Shown here: piece by piece, positions 29,125 through 38,869 of the stretch
How the letters are laid out: each line of letters begins with the position of its first letter
Position numbering within the stretch: position 1 is the first letter of the stretch
Assembly (NCBI RefSeq): GCF_947495455.1
Contig: NZ_CANLZC010000001.1
Coordinates: 124,001 to 188,000 of the forward strand
Direction of reading: 5' to 3'
From: an uncultured Shewanella sp.
GTDB taxonomy: Bacteria; Pseudomonadota; Gammaproteobacteria; Enterobacterales; Shewanellaceae
Length of the DNA stretch: 64,000 bases
Made by a program: the position numbers and the translations under genes
Notes under the pieces: generated by a model
Told to the model about the DNA's origin: nothing
Databases searched by the model: none
The model's input: only the letters and a program-made list of their open reading frames with translations

Positions 29125-30267
29125 TTAAATGGATATGCCTAATCCGACAATAAATTGAAAGTCATCTTTTTTAGGAATGATCCCATCACTATCTGCTTGG
29201 GGATCGGTCACTCTGTCCCAGACAAAGGAAAGATCTAAATCAAAGTATTGTGTTAGATTGATGGAAAACCCCGTTAACACGTGATGGGTATAGCCGCCTG
29301 AATCGTCACTGCCGTATTGTATGCGGTAAAGGGCATTAAAATCGATAATGTCGGTGAGTTTTGTATCAAAGTCTGTTTCAAGAACAGCGGCTGGACTGCT
29401 GTTATATTTGTCTTCACCCGCTTCGACTTCATCAAAGCGTGTGTAGACAAAGGCTGGACCGCCACTGACTTTCCATTCGGTTTTTGATGTGTCAATGATA
29501 TTATAACCAATACCTGAACCTAAAGTGATTTTGTAATCATAGTTTAAAAAAGGATCTTTATAGACTTCTCCAAAAATGGGACGTAAATAGAATTTTGGGG
29601 AAATAAACCAATCAAAGTTACTATTAAGTCTATGGTTATTAATGGTTGCTTCATCATCGGTACGTGAGTAATTCCCGAGATAAGTCGTATTAAATCGAGA
29701 TTCGGTTGTTCTTCTTCGTGTATAAGCGATGGCGCTATAATCAACTTGATCTGTGTTGCCAGAATAAAAGTCAGCCCCTAAGGTAATTTTTGTGGACCAA
29801 TAATTACTTTCACTATCATTGCCTGTGATAATGGTCAGGACATCGCTGCGAGGGTATTGACGATTATTGATTTCTATTTGGTTATTTCGTAAGGTTAATT
29901 GCCCTGTTTGCGTAGTGAAATCGATAAGACCCACACTGACGACATGGCTAGTATTCAGCTGTAGAATATCCTCCCAATCTATGCTGAGAGTACCAAACTC
30001 TTTACTTTTAAATTCGACTTTTTCTTCATATAAATAATTGAGGGTTCCTTTTAACATTTCAAGACTTGAAAGTTGGATCCAATCATACTTGTCGTCTTTC
30101 GGTAAAGTGAGTTCCGCTGGCGCTAATGTCTGTTTTTTCTCAGTGTCCAATTGGGCTTTGGAAGCAGAAGCGGCAATGCTTTCAAAGCCAGTGGTTAATA
30201 GGCTACAAGATAAAACAATTAGGCCCAGTTTATTTTTTTTTCCTCTTGATGAGTGACAACCTAGCAT
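29125..30267 (-). CDS. DUF481-family outer-membrane beta-barrel (YdiY-like)
   Basis: The protein of about 380 residues has a Sec leader (LIVLSCSLLTTGFESIAASA). A short N-terminal domain resembles those that precede DUF481 barrels (LSSLEMLKGTLNYLYEEKVEFKSKEFGTLSIDW). A C-terminal half of alternating strands follows and ends in an aromatic/hydrophobic strand (FQFIVGLGISI). The family includes salt-induced outer-membrane proteins. I chose the ATG at 30267 with AGGA 6 bases upstream; the ATG at 30351 would add 28 residues before the signal peptide. Confidence 0.83.
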   Translation of the reverse strand: MLGCHSSRGKKNKLGLIVLSCSLLTTGFESIAASASKAQLDTEKKQTLAPAELTLPKDDKYDWIQLSSLEMLKGTLNYLYEEKVEFKSKEFGTLSIDWEDILQLNTSHVVSVGLIDFTTQTGQLTLRNNQIEINNRQYPRSDVLTIITGNDSESNYWSTKITLGADFYSGNTDQVDYSAIAYTRRRTTESRFNTTYLGNYSRTDDEATINNHRLNSNFDWFISPKFYLRPIFGEVYKDPFLNYDYKITLGSGIGYNIIDTSKTEWKVSGGPAFVYTRFDEVEAGEDKYNSSPAAVLETDFDTKLTDIIDFNALYRIQYGSDDSGGYTHHVLTGFSINLTQYFDLDLSFVWDRVTDPQADSDGIIPKKDDFQFIVGLGISI

Positions 30268-30373
30268 GTTTTCCTGCACCTTTTTCTCCCTATAATTGGT
30301 TAAAAACAGTATAGTGAAGGATATGTTATAAAAGTGTTGCTTGCAAAGCAATGCTGTCGTGTGAAAAGAGTGG

Positions 30374-30970
30374 CTAATAAAGGTTTTTCAGTTCTTCCAG
30401 TAACCAAGGCAGAAGAAAGGCGGCGATTTGTGGCTGCGCTATGGCATTGGGATGAAGACCGTCACTTTGCATTAAATTCGAATGAGTGATGATATCTTTT
30501 AAGAAAAAGGGGACTAAAGTGATTTGCTGCTCCTCGGCGATATCTTGATACACTTGGGCGAACTGTTTAGCGTATCGTGGGCCGTAGTTGGGAGGGATCA
30601 TAATATTTGACAGTAAAATAAGTGCGCCTCTTTCTTGAGATAATTTAATGATTTGTGTTAAATTTTGTTTAAGCTGCTTTGTCGGAAAGCCACGTAAGCC
30701 ATCATTTGCACCTAACTCTATGAAGACGAGTTGAGGTGCTGTGGAGTCAAGTAATGAAGGCAATCGTCTTAGTGCTCCAGCTGATGTTTCGCCGCTGACA
30801 GAAGCATTGATAATTGTATGTTGTGGTAATTTTTTACGTATTAAGTTAACCCAGCCTTCATTTTCAGGCATGCCGTAGCCTGCGCTTAAGCTGTCGCCTA
30901 AGATTAAAATCGGGGCAGCTTGAAGGGGAAGGCTTATCAAAATCAATATCATGGCGGTTAATTGCGTCAT
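30374..30970 (-). CDS. tesA: multifunctional acyl-CoA thioesterase I / lysophospholipase (GDSL/SGNH)
   Basis: This is a periplasmic SGNH hydrolase with esterase, thioesterase and lysophospholipase activity in the family. The blocks are GDSLSAGYGM (Ser nucleophile), a Gly in the region VSGETSAGA, the Asn in ELGANDGLRG, and the Asp-His pair in SDGLHPN. The start at 30970 gives a short signal peptide (MTQLTAMILILISLPLQAA). ATGs at 31015 and 31096 lie within the divergent ABC gene and are less likely. The tesA/ybbA-ybbP head-to-head layout matches E. coli. Confidence 0.93.
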   Translation of the reverse strand: MTQLTAMILILISLPLQAAPILILGDSLSAGYGMPENEGWVNLIRKKLPQHTIINASVSGETSAGALRRLPSLLDSTAPQLVFIELGANDGLRGFPTKQLKQNLTQIIKLSQERGALILLSNIMIPPNYGPRYAKQFAQVYQDIAEEQQITLVPFFLKDIITHSNLMQSDGLHPNAIAQPQIAAFLLPWLLEELKNLY

Positions 30971-30995
30971 GGTTTTTTTCTTTAAGAAGGGTGTT

Positions 30996-31709
30996 ATGTT
31001 GAATAAAAGTGCCATAGTGGTTAATTCTCTCGTTAAGTCAGTGGCGACCCAAGAAGGGCAGCTTTCTATCCTCAACGGCATTGACTTAGAAGTCAAGCAG
31101 GGAGAAAGCGTTGCGATTTTAGGACCTTCAGGATCAGGAAAATCAACGCTATTAGGTTTACTTGCTGCCTTAGATACACCGACATCTGGGGATATTGCGT
31201 TAGATGGTGTGTCATTAAAGGGGCTTGATGAAGAGGGGAAGGCAGCCCTTCGTAAAGAAAAAGTGAGTTTTATTTTTCAGTCTTTCATGTTGGTGGATAC
31301 ATTAACGGCACTGGAAAATGTGATGTTACCTGCTGAACTGGCAGGGGTAAAAGAGGCAAGAGAAAAAGCCAAAATGATGCTGGACAGGGTGGGGCTGTCT
31401 CATCGCTTGAATCATCTACCCAATCAATTGTCGGGAGGGGAGCAACAGAGAGTGGCGATTGCTCGCGCTTTTATTAGTGAGCCTAAAGTGTTATTTGCCG
31501 ATGAACCCACCGGGAATTTAGATGCAGAAAACAGTCATAAAATCACAGAAATGTTGTTTTCAATGAACCAAGAAAGCCAAACAACCTTAGTCCTTGTTAC
31601 CCATGATTTAACCTTGGCGAATTTATGTGAGCGTCAATTGTTAATGGAAAAGGGGATCTTGTCTGAATCGACTGCCCATAAAGCGCATATCAAGAATGAG
31701 GTGAGTTAA
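30996..31709 (+). CDS. ybbA: ABC transporter ATP-binding protein YbbA
   Basis: This is an MacB/LolD-type ATPase of about 237 residues that energises a permease of the FtsX fold. Walker A is GPSGSGKST, the Q-loop is [11 protein letters not shown], the signature is [15 protein letters not shown], and Walker B is [12 protein letters not shown]. The ATG at 30996 has AAGAAGG five bases upstream. It lies 25 bases from the divergent tesA start and its stop overlaps the permease start, so it forms an operon with ybbP. Confidence 0.94.
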   Translation: MLNKSAIVVNSLVKSVATQEGQLSILNGIDLEVKQGESVAILGPSGSGKSTLLGLLAALDTPTSGDIALDGVSLKGLDEEGKAALRKEKVSFIFQSFMLVDTLTALENVMLPAELAGVKEAREKAKMMLDRVGLSHRLNHLPNQLSGGEQQRVAIARAFISEPKVLFADEPTGNLDAENSHKITEMLFSMNQESQTTLVLVTHDLTLANLCERQLLMEKGILSESTAHKAHIKNEVS

Positions 31710-34162
31710 TGGCATTAAAACTGGCGTGGCGATTGTTTAAACGGGAATTATATCAAGGGCAGTTATTGCTTATTATTTTGGCGATTACGCTCGCTGTGTT
31801 GTCTGTGACGGGCTTGGCGAGTGTCAGTGATAGACTTCAAGTGGCGATTAAGGGACAAGCTTCACAATTTATTGCCGCTGATCGTATTATTCGATCACCC
31901 ACTGAGATTGAGCCTGCTTTGTTGACATTGGCGAGTCAACTTGGATTGTCACACACGACAGTGCTTGAGTTTAACTCCATGGCCTATGCGGGAGATCAAT
32001 TTCAACTTGTGAAAGTGAGGGCCGTGGAGGATGAATATCCTTTAAAAGGAAAAATTGAATTATCCACGGGTCAAGCCAGTGGGTTACCCGCTCTTGGGCA
32101 TTTATGGTATGAAACACGGCTTTATGGTTTATTATCTCAACCGACTCAGGTGGAAATAGGCCATCATTATTTTACTTTATCAAAGGAAATAAAGCGATTG
32201 CCTGATGCCGGTTTTAACCCGTTTGCCTCCTCGCCAGTGGTACTTATGCGTATGGCGGATGTGGCAAAAACAGGTGTGTTACAACCAGGTAGTCGAGTGA
32301 CATATTTATATCAATTTACGGGGAGCGACAGTCAATTAAGTGCATTTGAAGAACAAGTGAAACCTTTATTAAATACCAGTCAACGTTGGGTTGATGTCAC
32401 ATCCGGTGACTCGCCGATTGCTAATGCTGTGAATCGTGCGGAGCAGTTTTTGCTGTTGGCTTGTTTATTAGGTATTGCATTAGCATGCGCTGCAATAGGT
32501 ATTGCCGCGCAGCGATACTGTCAGCGTCATTATGATGTGGTGGCAATGTTGAAGACCTTTGGGGCTTCTGCACGCCAAATTCGCACACTGTTTAGTTTTC
32601 ATCTACTTTTGGTGACTTGCTTGGGTGTCGTGCTAGGCCTTTTATTGGGAATAGGACTGGATCAAGTTATTAGTTTGTTTCTACCCCAAGAGATTGCACG
32701 TTATTCTCCTTCGCTGCTCAGGCCGATTTTATTAGGCATCGCAACGGGGCTCATTAGTGCCATGATGTTTTCTGCTTATCCATTGTTGCGTTTATTGTCT
32801 ATTCCTCCTTTAAGAGTACTTCAACGTCAGCTTGAAAGTGCAAGCTTTGGCACTTGGTTACATCTCTTACTGAGTTTATCGGCGATGGGATTATTGGGCT
32901 ATTTGTATTCAGGGCAACTGGCTATGACCTTGACAGTGATGGCGACTGTGTTGCTGTTAGGGGGATTGTTAAGCTTACTTGGCTTTTTTATGATCAAACT
33001 TGGTCATGGAATGGGCATGAAAACCACTAATCCATTGCAGTTGGCGCTGGCGGGTTTAAGGCGCAGAGCAAAGCAAAATGCAATGCAATTGGTGGGGTTT
33101 AGTTGTGCCTTAGTACTTTTACTCACTATTTTAGCCCTTAGACAAGATTTATTGGAAGAATGGCGCCAGCAATTACCGGAAAATGCACCTAATTATTTTT
33201 TAGTGAATATTGCGCCAGAACAAAAAGAAGGAGTGATCCAGTATTTGTCTCAATATATTGGAGAGGTTCCACATTTGTATCCTGTTATTCGAGGTCGGCT
33301 GACTCAAATTAACGGTGAGGAAACCATTACTAAAAAACAGCAAGAAGAAGGTCAGACTGGACGCTTAGGGATTGGCCGAGAGCTTAATTTAACTTGGCGA
33401 AATACGCTACCTGACAATAATCGATTGTTAGAGGGGAAATTCAATCAAGCACCAAATGATGTTTCAGTTGAGTCTGGAGTGGCCAAACGATTAGGGCTCA
33501 CATTGGGTGATAGGTTAACCTTTACCATAGATAATCAGAAAGTGGATGTGACTGTTACAAGTATTCGTGATGTGCATTGGGAGAGTCTGCAACCTAATTT
33601 TTTTATGGTTTTTACTGAAGAAGCTTTGTCTTCTTTTGCCTCAACCTCCATTGTGAGCTTTCGTCTAGGTGAAGATAAGCAGCAAGTTATTGTTGGTTTG
33701 CTGCGTTTGTTTCCAACCATTTCAGTGATTGATGTGGGGGCGATGATCGAGCAGTTACGGCAAATTATCAGTCAAGTGTCAGTGTCTTTATCTTTAGTGT
33801 TGGCATTAGTGTTAATGGCAAGTGCATTAGTCATGATGGCGCAAACGGAAGCTGGAATGGCGTCTCGGCAGCGGGAATTAGCAGTGTTACGCACCTTTGG
33901 TGCTAAAGGCAGCTTGTTAAAATGGGCCACCGGATTGGAGTTTGCCCTTTTAGGGATCATCGCGGGTATATTAGCGGTCTGGGTTGCTGAGTTTTCTTTA
34001 TATTTGTTAAAAACACAAGTCTTTGAGCTGAATGTTTATATGCATTGGCCATGGTGGGCCATTGCACCACTGAGTGGGGGAGTTGTGGTTGGGTTATTAG
34101 GGCTTTGGCGTTGCCGTCAATTATTAAATCGACCTTGTACTGAGCTATTAAAGGGACATTAA
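31709..34162 (+). CDS. ybbP: ABC transporter permease YbbP (FtsX-like)
   Basis: The 817-residue permease starts on the last base of ybbA. It has an N-terminal membrane segment, a large periplasmic part, two clusters of membrane helices (near residues 250-480) and a C-terminal FtsX domain with three helices ending in ALLGIIAGILAVWVAEFSLYLL. Duplicated FtsX-type halves are typical of YbbP. The substrate is unknown; neighbours suggest lipid or lipoprotein handling. Motifs such as ERQRELAVLRTFGA-like (here RQRELAVLRTFGAKG) are conserved in this family. Confidence 0.92.
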   Translation: MALKLAWRLFKRELYQGQLLLIILAITLAVLSVTGLASVSDRLQVAIKGQASQFIAADRIIRSPTEIEPALLTLASQLGLSHTTVLEFNSMAYAGDQFQLVKVRAVEDEYPLKGKIELSTGQASGLPALGHLWYETRLYGLLSQPTQVEIGHHYFTLSKEIKRLPDAGFNPFASSPVVLMRMADVAKTGVLQPGSRVTYLYQFTGSDSQLSAFEEQVKPLLNTSQRWVDVTSGDSPIANAVNRAEQFLLLACLLGIALACAAIGIAAQRYCQRHYDVVAMLKTFGASARQIRTLFSFHLLLVTCLGVVLGLLLGIGLDQVISLFLPQEIARYSPSLLRPILLGIATGLISAMMFSAYPLLRLLSIPPLRVLQRQLESASFGTWLHLLLSLSAMGLLGYLYSGQLAMTLTVMATVLLLGGLLSLLGFFMIKLGHGMGMKTTNPLQLALAGLRRRAKQNAMQLVGFSCALVLLLTILALRQDLLEEWRQQLPENAPNYFLVNIAPEQKEGVIQYLSQYIGEVPHLYPVIRGRLTQINGEETITKKQQEEGQTGRLGIGRELNLTWRNTLPDNNRLLEGKFNQAPNDVSVESGVAKRLGLTLGDRLTFTIDNQKVDVTVTSIRDVHWESLQPNFFMVFTEEALSSFASTSIVSFRLGEDKQQVIVGLLRLFPTISVIDVGAMIEQLRQIISQVSVSLSLVLALVLMASALVMMAQTEAGMASRQRELAVLRTFGAKGSLLKWATGLEFALLGIIAGILAVWVAEFSLYLLKTQVFELNVYMHWPWWAIAPLSGGVVVGLLGLWRCRQLLNRPCTELLKGH

Positions 34163-34214
34163 TTCCATGTGAGGTAAACGCTTTGCTGCTTGCGGTGTAG
34201 AAGTCTGTTAATTT

Positions 34215-34480
34215 ATACCAATTCCATTATATAGATGATCAATTCAGAGCTTCTCAGACTTTTCAATTCAAGGCGCATTTATGCTGTAATGGTCATTCCC
34301 TTTCAAATGAATGCAACGCAGAAGTGGAATGTCTGAGCAGCTCACTTTGTGCGGGTTTCAACATACTTTATGCTACGTTAGCTGCTTTCGATATAGAATA
34401 ACTATTAGCTTCAATCATCTGCCTTGCCTACAGCATGTTGAATTCCCGCTGAAAGATCACTTATATAATGGAATTGGTAT
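34215..34480. mobile_element. MITE-like element with about 19-bp terminal inverted repeats
   Basis: Both ends read ATACCAATTCCATTATATA in opposite orientation, and homology between the ends continues for a few more bases. The 266-base element has no ORF. TA dinucleotides at both ends fit a Tc1/mariner or IS630-type mechanism. It occupies most of the 413-base gap between the convergent ybbP and yfcH genes. A likely non-autonomous transposon. Confidence 0.85.
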
Positions 34481-34487
34481 TAGAAGT

Positions 34488-34530
34488 CACTTAGGTACTC
34501 TTTTTCACGTAGTGAATATGAGCCTAAGTG
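34488..34530. terminator. hairpin after the MITE
   Basis: CACTTAGG pairs with CCTAAGTG across a 27-base loop, which itself has a small CAC/GTG stem. It lies between convergent ybbP and yfcH and may stop transcripts from either side, but it has only a short T run. Confidence 0.35.
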
Positions 34531-34575
34531 AAAGCTTTTGTCTCGTTTTGCTAATTTGTGATCTTGACTGCGTAT

Positions 34576-35487
34576 TTATTTCGATTGGAGTAATTGATGA
34601 AACGCTTCATTGAGCTCGGGGTATTGAAACTGAAACCCTGTGGTTAATGTGCGGGTCGGTAGAATGAACTGGCCTTGCGTCAGGAGTTGGGACATCTCAC
34701 CCAGTGCTAGCTTTAATATAAAAGCGGGTAAAGGCACGACCGCTGGTCTTTTAAGCGTACGGGCTAATATTTTGGCAAATTCACTTTGGCTGACGGGGTG
34801 AGGGCTAGTGGCATTAAAAATGCCCTGGCAATGAGTTTGCTTTATCATGAAGAGAATAAGTGCTATTAAATCGGTTTGATGGATCCAACTGACTCCTTGT
34901 TGCCCATTTCCAATGGGGCCGCCTAGGCCCAGCTTAAAGGCTGGAAGCATTTTACTGAGTGCGCCGCCATGTGTTCCTAAGACCAAACCAATACGTAAAA
35001 CAATGACTTGAGTCTGTAAGGAGCGACAAGCATTAGCTGACTTCTCCCATTCTTTACAGATAATGTGGGGGAATTCCTGAATGCTTTCTTTTTGAGGGAT
35101 ATCATCTTCATCGAGTGCTTTATTGGAATGGCTGCCATAAAAACCAATGGCTGAAGCATTGATTAACTTTTGAGGTGGAGTGGCACTTTTTTTAATTAAG
35201 CTTGCGATTGTTTGAGTGATTTGCCAGCGGCTGTGACAGATACGATCTTTTTGAGTATGGCTCCAGCGTTTGTTTGCTATGGGTTCGCCGGCGAGGTTGA
35301 TCACTATGTCTATATCATTAAGGTGATCAAGGGAGCTTAATGTTGTGAGATAAGTATGCCTTGTCCCTAACTGTTGCGCAGCTTTTCCTGGATGGCGAGA
35401 AAGCAGTGTCAGTTCATGTTCTTGTTCAAGGGCATGAACAAGTTGTGTTCCAATAAAACCTGTTGCGCCTGTGATAAGTATATTCAT
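34576..35487 (-). CDS. yfcH: TIGR01777-type NAD-dependent epimerase (YfcH)
   Basis: The 303-residue protein starts with the Rossmann motif ITGATGFIGTQLV. It contains VINLAGEPIANKRWS and ASAIGFYGS, which are hallmarks of the YfcH subgroup of extended SDRs. The C-terminal half has GPIGNGQQGVSWIHQTDL. It is next to folX, as in E. coli. The biochemical role is not established. Confidence 0.93.
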   Translation of the reverse strand: MNILITGATGFIGTQLVHALEQEHELTLLSRHPGKAAQQLGTRHTYLTTLSSLDHLNDIDIVINLAGEPIANKRWSHTQKDRICHSRWQITQTIASLIKKSATPPQKLINASAIGFYGSHSNKALDEDDIPQKESIQEFPHIICKEWEKSANACRSLQTQVIVLRIGLVLGTHGGALSKMLPAFKLGLGGPIGNGQQGVSWIHQTDLIALILFMIKQTHCQGIFNATSPHPVSQSEFAKILARTLKRPAVVPLPAFILKLALGEMSQLLTQGQFILPTRTLTTGFQFQYPELNEAFHQLLQSK

Positions 35488-35589
35488 AGTGATATTTTTT
35501 ATCGGATTTGCTTACAAGCATAATCACTCCAACATAAAAAGGATCAATTTTTTACGTTTAAACTTAAAATGAGGTTGAATTTTTATCTT

Positions 35590-35610
35590 GCCTCACTGAT
35601 TGAGTGAGGC
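35590..35610. terminator. hairpin between yfcH and folX
   Basis: An 8-bp stem GCCTCACT/AGTGAGGC is followed on the plus strand by a T-rich run that reaches the folX stop. On the minus strand, the direction of these two genes, it lacks the T run, so it is at best a partial terminator or an mRNA end-protecting hairpin. Confidence 0.35.
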
Positions 35611-35622
35611 GGGTTGTTTTTT

Positions 35623-35985
35623 TTATTTTTTATAACATAGTGTTAGAGAGACTGAGTCTGCAAACCTAAGGGCGTGAGGTTTGTCTATTTCTACTTCTGC
35701 TAAATCGACCCAAGGGTGCTCACTGGCAATATTTAGCACTTGATTGGTTAAATTTTCAAGTAATGAAAAACGATTGTTTTCAACTAATGCAATGATTTTT
35801 TTAGTGATAGTTCGATAATTTAACGCATCTTCCATGTTATCGCTACCTCGCGCTTTCGTTGCACAGTAATGAATAGAGGCATTAATGATAATGTCTTGTT
35901 TATTTTTAATTTCATCTTCTTTAATACCGATGAAAGTGCGAAGGCGTAAATTTTTAATGCGGATTATTGCTATTTCTGGTTTCAT
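35623..35985 (-). CDS. folX: dihydroneopterin triphosphate 2'-epimerase
   Basis: This 120-residue protein is very similar to E. coli FolX in both length and sequence. [19 protein letters not shown] at the start and [13 protein letters not shown] and [20 protein letters not shown] later are diagnostic. FolX epimerises 7,8-dihydroneopterin triphosphate, a side branch of the pterin pathway. Its neighbour yfcH is the same as in E. coli. Confidence 0.95.
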   Translation of the reverse strand: MKPEIAIIRIKNLRLRTFIGIKEDEIKNKQDIIINASIHYCATKARGSDNMEDALNYRTITKKIIALVENNRFSLLENLTNQVLNIASEHPWVDLAEVEIDKPHALRFADSVSLTLCYKK

Positions 35986-36104
35986 TCTTGTTATAATCTC
36001 CTTTATATTACTAAGAATAAGCCTATCAATTTTATAATAAATCTAGAAGCTTTTTTGTCTTACCGATAGTATCTTGCCGTGAATAAGCATTGAGGATTGT
36101 ATGA

Positions 36105-37217
36105 ATGAATCGATTTGAAGATAAAGGGGTTGCCTATAAAGGGATTGCGACCATGGGGTTTATTGTGATTATTTTGGCTGGAATTAAAATTGCTAGCCCT
36201 ATTGTGGTGCCTCTTGTGTTATCGGCTTTTATTGCGGTGATTTGTAATCCTATTATTAATTGGATGTCCACTTATCGTGTGCCCCGTTTGCTCGCGGTAT
36301 TAATTTTGATGGTGTTGATTTTATTAGCAGGTTTTTGGTTAACCTCGGTTGTGGGAAGCTCTATCACCGAATTTTCTAAACAGTTACCTCAATATCGCAG
36401 TCAATTGCTAGAACATTTTTCATGGGGGATCGATAAATTACAGTCACTCAATATCAATATTACGCGGGATCAAATCATGTCTTATTTTGATCCCGGTGTT
36501 GCTTTTTCGATGACAACTAATATGTTATCGGGTATTGGTAATGTCATGGCCAATTTATTTTTGATTGTATTAGCGATTGTTTTTATGTTGATAGAAGCCC
36601 CGACTTTTACGAAAAAATTGCATTTTGCTTTTGATAATCCGGGTGTCGGCTTGCAGCAAATGGATAAGTTCTTACATTCGGTCAATCGTTACATGCTAAT
36701 AAAGACGCTACTGAGTTTGGCTACGGGTGGTATTATTGGAATTGGACTGTATATTATCGGAGTCGATTATGCCTTGTTATGGGGGGTCATTGCTTTTTTG
36801 TTTAACTATATTCCGAATATTGGTTCCATTATTGCGGCAGTCCCCGCAGTTTTATTAGCTTTTATTCAATTAGGGACTGGGGAGGCGGGCGCTGCCACAT
36901 TACTGTACATAGTAACAAACACTGTAATTGGAAACATTATTGAGCCTAAATATACAGGCCGAGGCGTGGGGTTGTCGACCTTAGTGGTGTTTTTGTCACT
37001 CATTTTTTGGGGGTGGTTACTGGGTACCGTTGGCATGTTATTGTCCGTTCCTTTAACTATGGTGGTGAAAATTGCATTAGAATATAGCGAGAGTGGCAAA
37101 TGGTTATCTATTTTGTTATCTGACAATTTAGGGGCTGAGCCTTGTGTTCCCTTAACGGCATCTGTTAAGGGGGAAGATAAAAATGAACAGATAGTGGAAC
37201 AAAAGCCGAAAGTGTAA
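36105..37217 (+). CDS. AI-2E family transporter (YdiK/PerM-like)
   Basis: The 370-residue protein has about eight membrane segments and an internal soluble part. The typical motifs are ASPIVVPLVLSAFIAVICNPIINWM near the start and LWGVIAFLFNYIPNIGSIIAAVPAVLLAF, as well as GNIIEPKYTGRGVGLSTLVVFLSLIFWGWLLGTVGMLLSVPLT in the second half. Members export autoinducer-2 or act as ion antiporters. The specific substrate is unknown. It is followed 47 bases later by a methyltransferase gene. Confidence 0.9.
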   Translation: MNRFEDKGVAYKGIATMGFIVIILAGIKIASPIVVPLVLSAFIAVICNPIINWMSTYRVPRLLAVLILMVLILLAGFWLTSVVGSSITEFSKQLPQYRSQLLEHFSWGIDKLQSLNINITRDQIMSYFDPGVAFSMTTNMLSGIGNVMANLFLIVLAIVFMLIEAPTFTKKLHFAFDNPGVGLQQMDKFLHSVNRYMLIKTLLSLATGGIIGIGLYIIGVDYALLWGVIAFLFNYIPNIGSIIAAVPAVLLAFIQLGTGEAGAATLLYIVTNTVIGNIIEPKYTGRGVGLSTLVVFLSLIFWGWLLGTVGMLLSVPLTMVVKIALEYSESGKWLSILLSDNLGAEPCVPLTASVKGEDKNEQIVEQKPKV

Positions 37218-37263
37218 TATTGATAAGAATATAGCTTCTCTTTACGCACTTTAAAAACAGGTT

Positions 37264-38214
37264 TTGAATGCGTTTAAGGGATATTTTTTGAATGGTTGGA
37301 ACAGTGAGTTAATGCAGTTATTTTTAGAAGCACTACAAGAAGTCTATTGGGATCAAGATGTGGCACGTTTATTTCATGGGCGGGGTGGGCGTTACGTTGG
37401 CTGTGAACATTTGTGCTTGGATTGGTTTAACCCTGTGTTGTTATTAACGAGTTTTAAAGCGTTAACCGAAAAAGAGTATGATCAGATCATCAGTGGGATC
37501 ACTCAGCGTTGGCATACCTTGATGCCCAATGAGCCGTTAAATTTAGTGTATCAATATCGAAGTGCTGGGCAAACATTCACTGAGTGTATAGCGGGCAATG
37601 TGCCCGATCCCCATATCGTGACTGAAAATGGTGCGCGTTTTCAGGTGCACTTGTTAAAAGGGCAAAATCACGGCTTGTTTCTTGATATGAGCCAAGGGCG
37701 TCAATGGGTAAGGGCCCATGCGCGCGAGAAAAAAGTCCTGAACTTGTTTGCCTATACTTGTGGTTTTTCTGTTGCCGCCTTACAAGGTGGTGCGGTGGAT
37801 GTGGTGAACATGGATATGAGTAAAGGTGCCCTTGCCATTGGTAAACAGAATCACTTGTTAAACGGTTTCTCTACTGGGGCTAAATTTTTAGGCCATGATA
37901 TTTTTAAGTCTTGGGGTAAATTGACTAAATTAGGTCCTTATGATCTTATCATTGCTGATCCGCCAAGCAATCAAAAAGGCAGTTTTGTTGCCAGTAAAGA
38001 TTATGCGCGTTTATTAAAGCGACTTCCGAGCTTACTAAAGCCTGAAGGTGATTTGTTGTTGTGTCTTAACGCACCTGAGTTGAGTATTGATTTTTTAAAA
38101 GACCAAGTCAGAGAATACAGTCCAAATTTAGTTTTTAAGGAGCAAATTGCCAACCCTGAGGTCTTTGAAGATATTGATATTAACAAGGCATTGAAAGTAT
38201 TGAGATATCAATAA
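37264..38214 (+). CDS. class I SAM-dependent methyltransferase (RlmI/YccW-related fold)
   Basis: The protein has about 316 residues. The C-terminal methyltransferase fold shows FLDMSQGRQWVR, the SAM-binding loop LNLFAYTCGFSVAAL and the catalytic-type motif IIADPPSNQKG. These fit the COG1092/RlmI-like rRNA methyltransferases, but it lacks the N-terminal PUA domain, so the target is uncertain. The frame can start at TTG 37264 or TTG 37288; no in-frame ATG near the family N-terminus is evident. A strong terminator follows. Confidence 0.82.
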   Translation: MNAFKGYFLNGWNSELMQLFLEALQEVYWDQDVARLFHGRGGRYVGCEHLCLDWFNPVLLLTSFKALTEKEYDQIISGITQRWHTLMPNEPLNLVYQYRSAGQTFTECIAGNVPDPHIVTENGARFQVHLLKGQNHGLFLDMSQGRQWVRAHAREKKVLNLFAYTCGFSVAALQGGAVDVVNMDMSKGALAIGKQNHLLNGFSTGAKFLGHDIFKSWGKLTKLGPYDLIIADPPSNQKGSFVASKDYARLLKRLPSLLKPEGDLLLCLNAPELSIDFLKDQVREYSPNLVFKEQIANPEVFEDIDINKALKVLRYQ

Positions 38215-38290
38215 AGAGTGAGTCATTTTTAGGATGTTTTTTTAATCTCACAATATGTTAAATTCGTAATATAAAATTAAATTTTAATAT

Positions 38291-38340
38291 AAAAAAGGCA
38301 TTAAAAGCTGAAAGACTTTCAGTTTTTAATGCCTTTTTTA
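38291..38340. terminator. bidirectional terminator
   Basis: A long stem of about 20 bp (AAAAAAGGCATTAAAA paired with its complement, then CTGAAAG/CTTTCAG) is flanked by A and T runs. It closes the methyltransferase transcript. Confidence 0.9.
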
Positions 38341-38532
38341 TCGTTTTAAAACTTAATATACTGTTTTTGTCATACAGAACTGAAAGTTTTTTGTAATAAG
38401 GGCTTTTAAAGTGGTATAATGGGTTCAGAGTTGAATATGGCCAGTTTCGCAATAATTCTTCTCATACAAGGCAAAATGACACGATTTGATGGCATGCTTT
38501 GTACCCTATACTATCTTTTATGCGGAGTGACT

Positions 38533-38631
38533 ATGGAAGCGCAAGATTACGAAGAAGCTTACTATCAAGTACAAGATGAAATGTTAGCTTTGTTGCCCAC
38601 TGAAATGGATGAAGATGCGTTTTTAGATTGA
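38533..38631 (+). CDS. small acidic protein, 32 residues
   Basis: The ORF starts at an ATG preceded by a GGAG ribosome site. The product, beginning MEAQDYEEAYYQVQD, is strongly acidic with a C-terminal DEDAFLD. No family is recognised. It stands alone between two terminators, which supports a real short transcript. A longer frame reaches to 38419 but has a poor start and unlikely composition. Confidence 0.5.
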   Translation: MEAQDYEEAYYQVQDEMLALLPTEMDEDAFLD

Positions 38632-38712
38632 GCTCCTTATTCAAGGCGGTTATTTTAGATATCGCTTCAGAGAAACAGAAAATAGAAACAAAAAAGAGAA
38701 ACAAAAAATAGA

Positions 38713-38745
38713 AAAAATGCCAGTCAGAGATTGACTGGTATTTTT
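38713..38745. terminator. terminator after the small acidic ORF
   Basis: The stem AAAAATGCCAGTCA pairs with TGACTGGTATTTTT around a short loop, with A and T runs on both flanks. It lies between the small ORF and the convergent glycerate kinase gene. Confidence 0.85.
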
Positions 38746-38869
38746 CCTTGCTGCTTCAACTTAGGTCGGGTTTAGCAGCGTTGCTAAATATCACTATTTT
38801 TAGTCCATTCGTGTTGTGCGTTTTATTATGAGTGAGCTATTATGGTCGTAATCTCACCTTGATTTCAGT

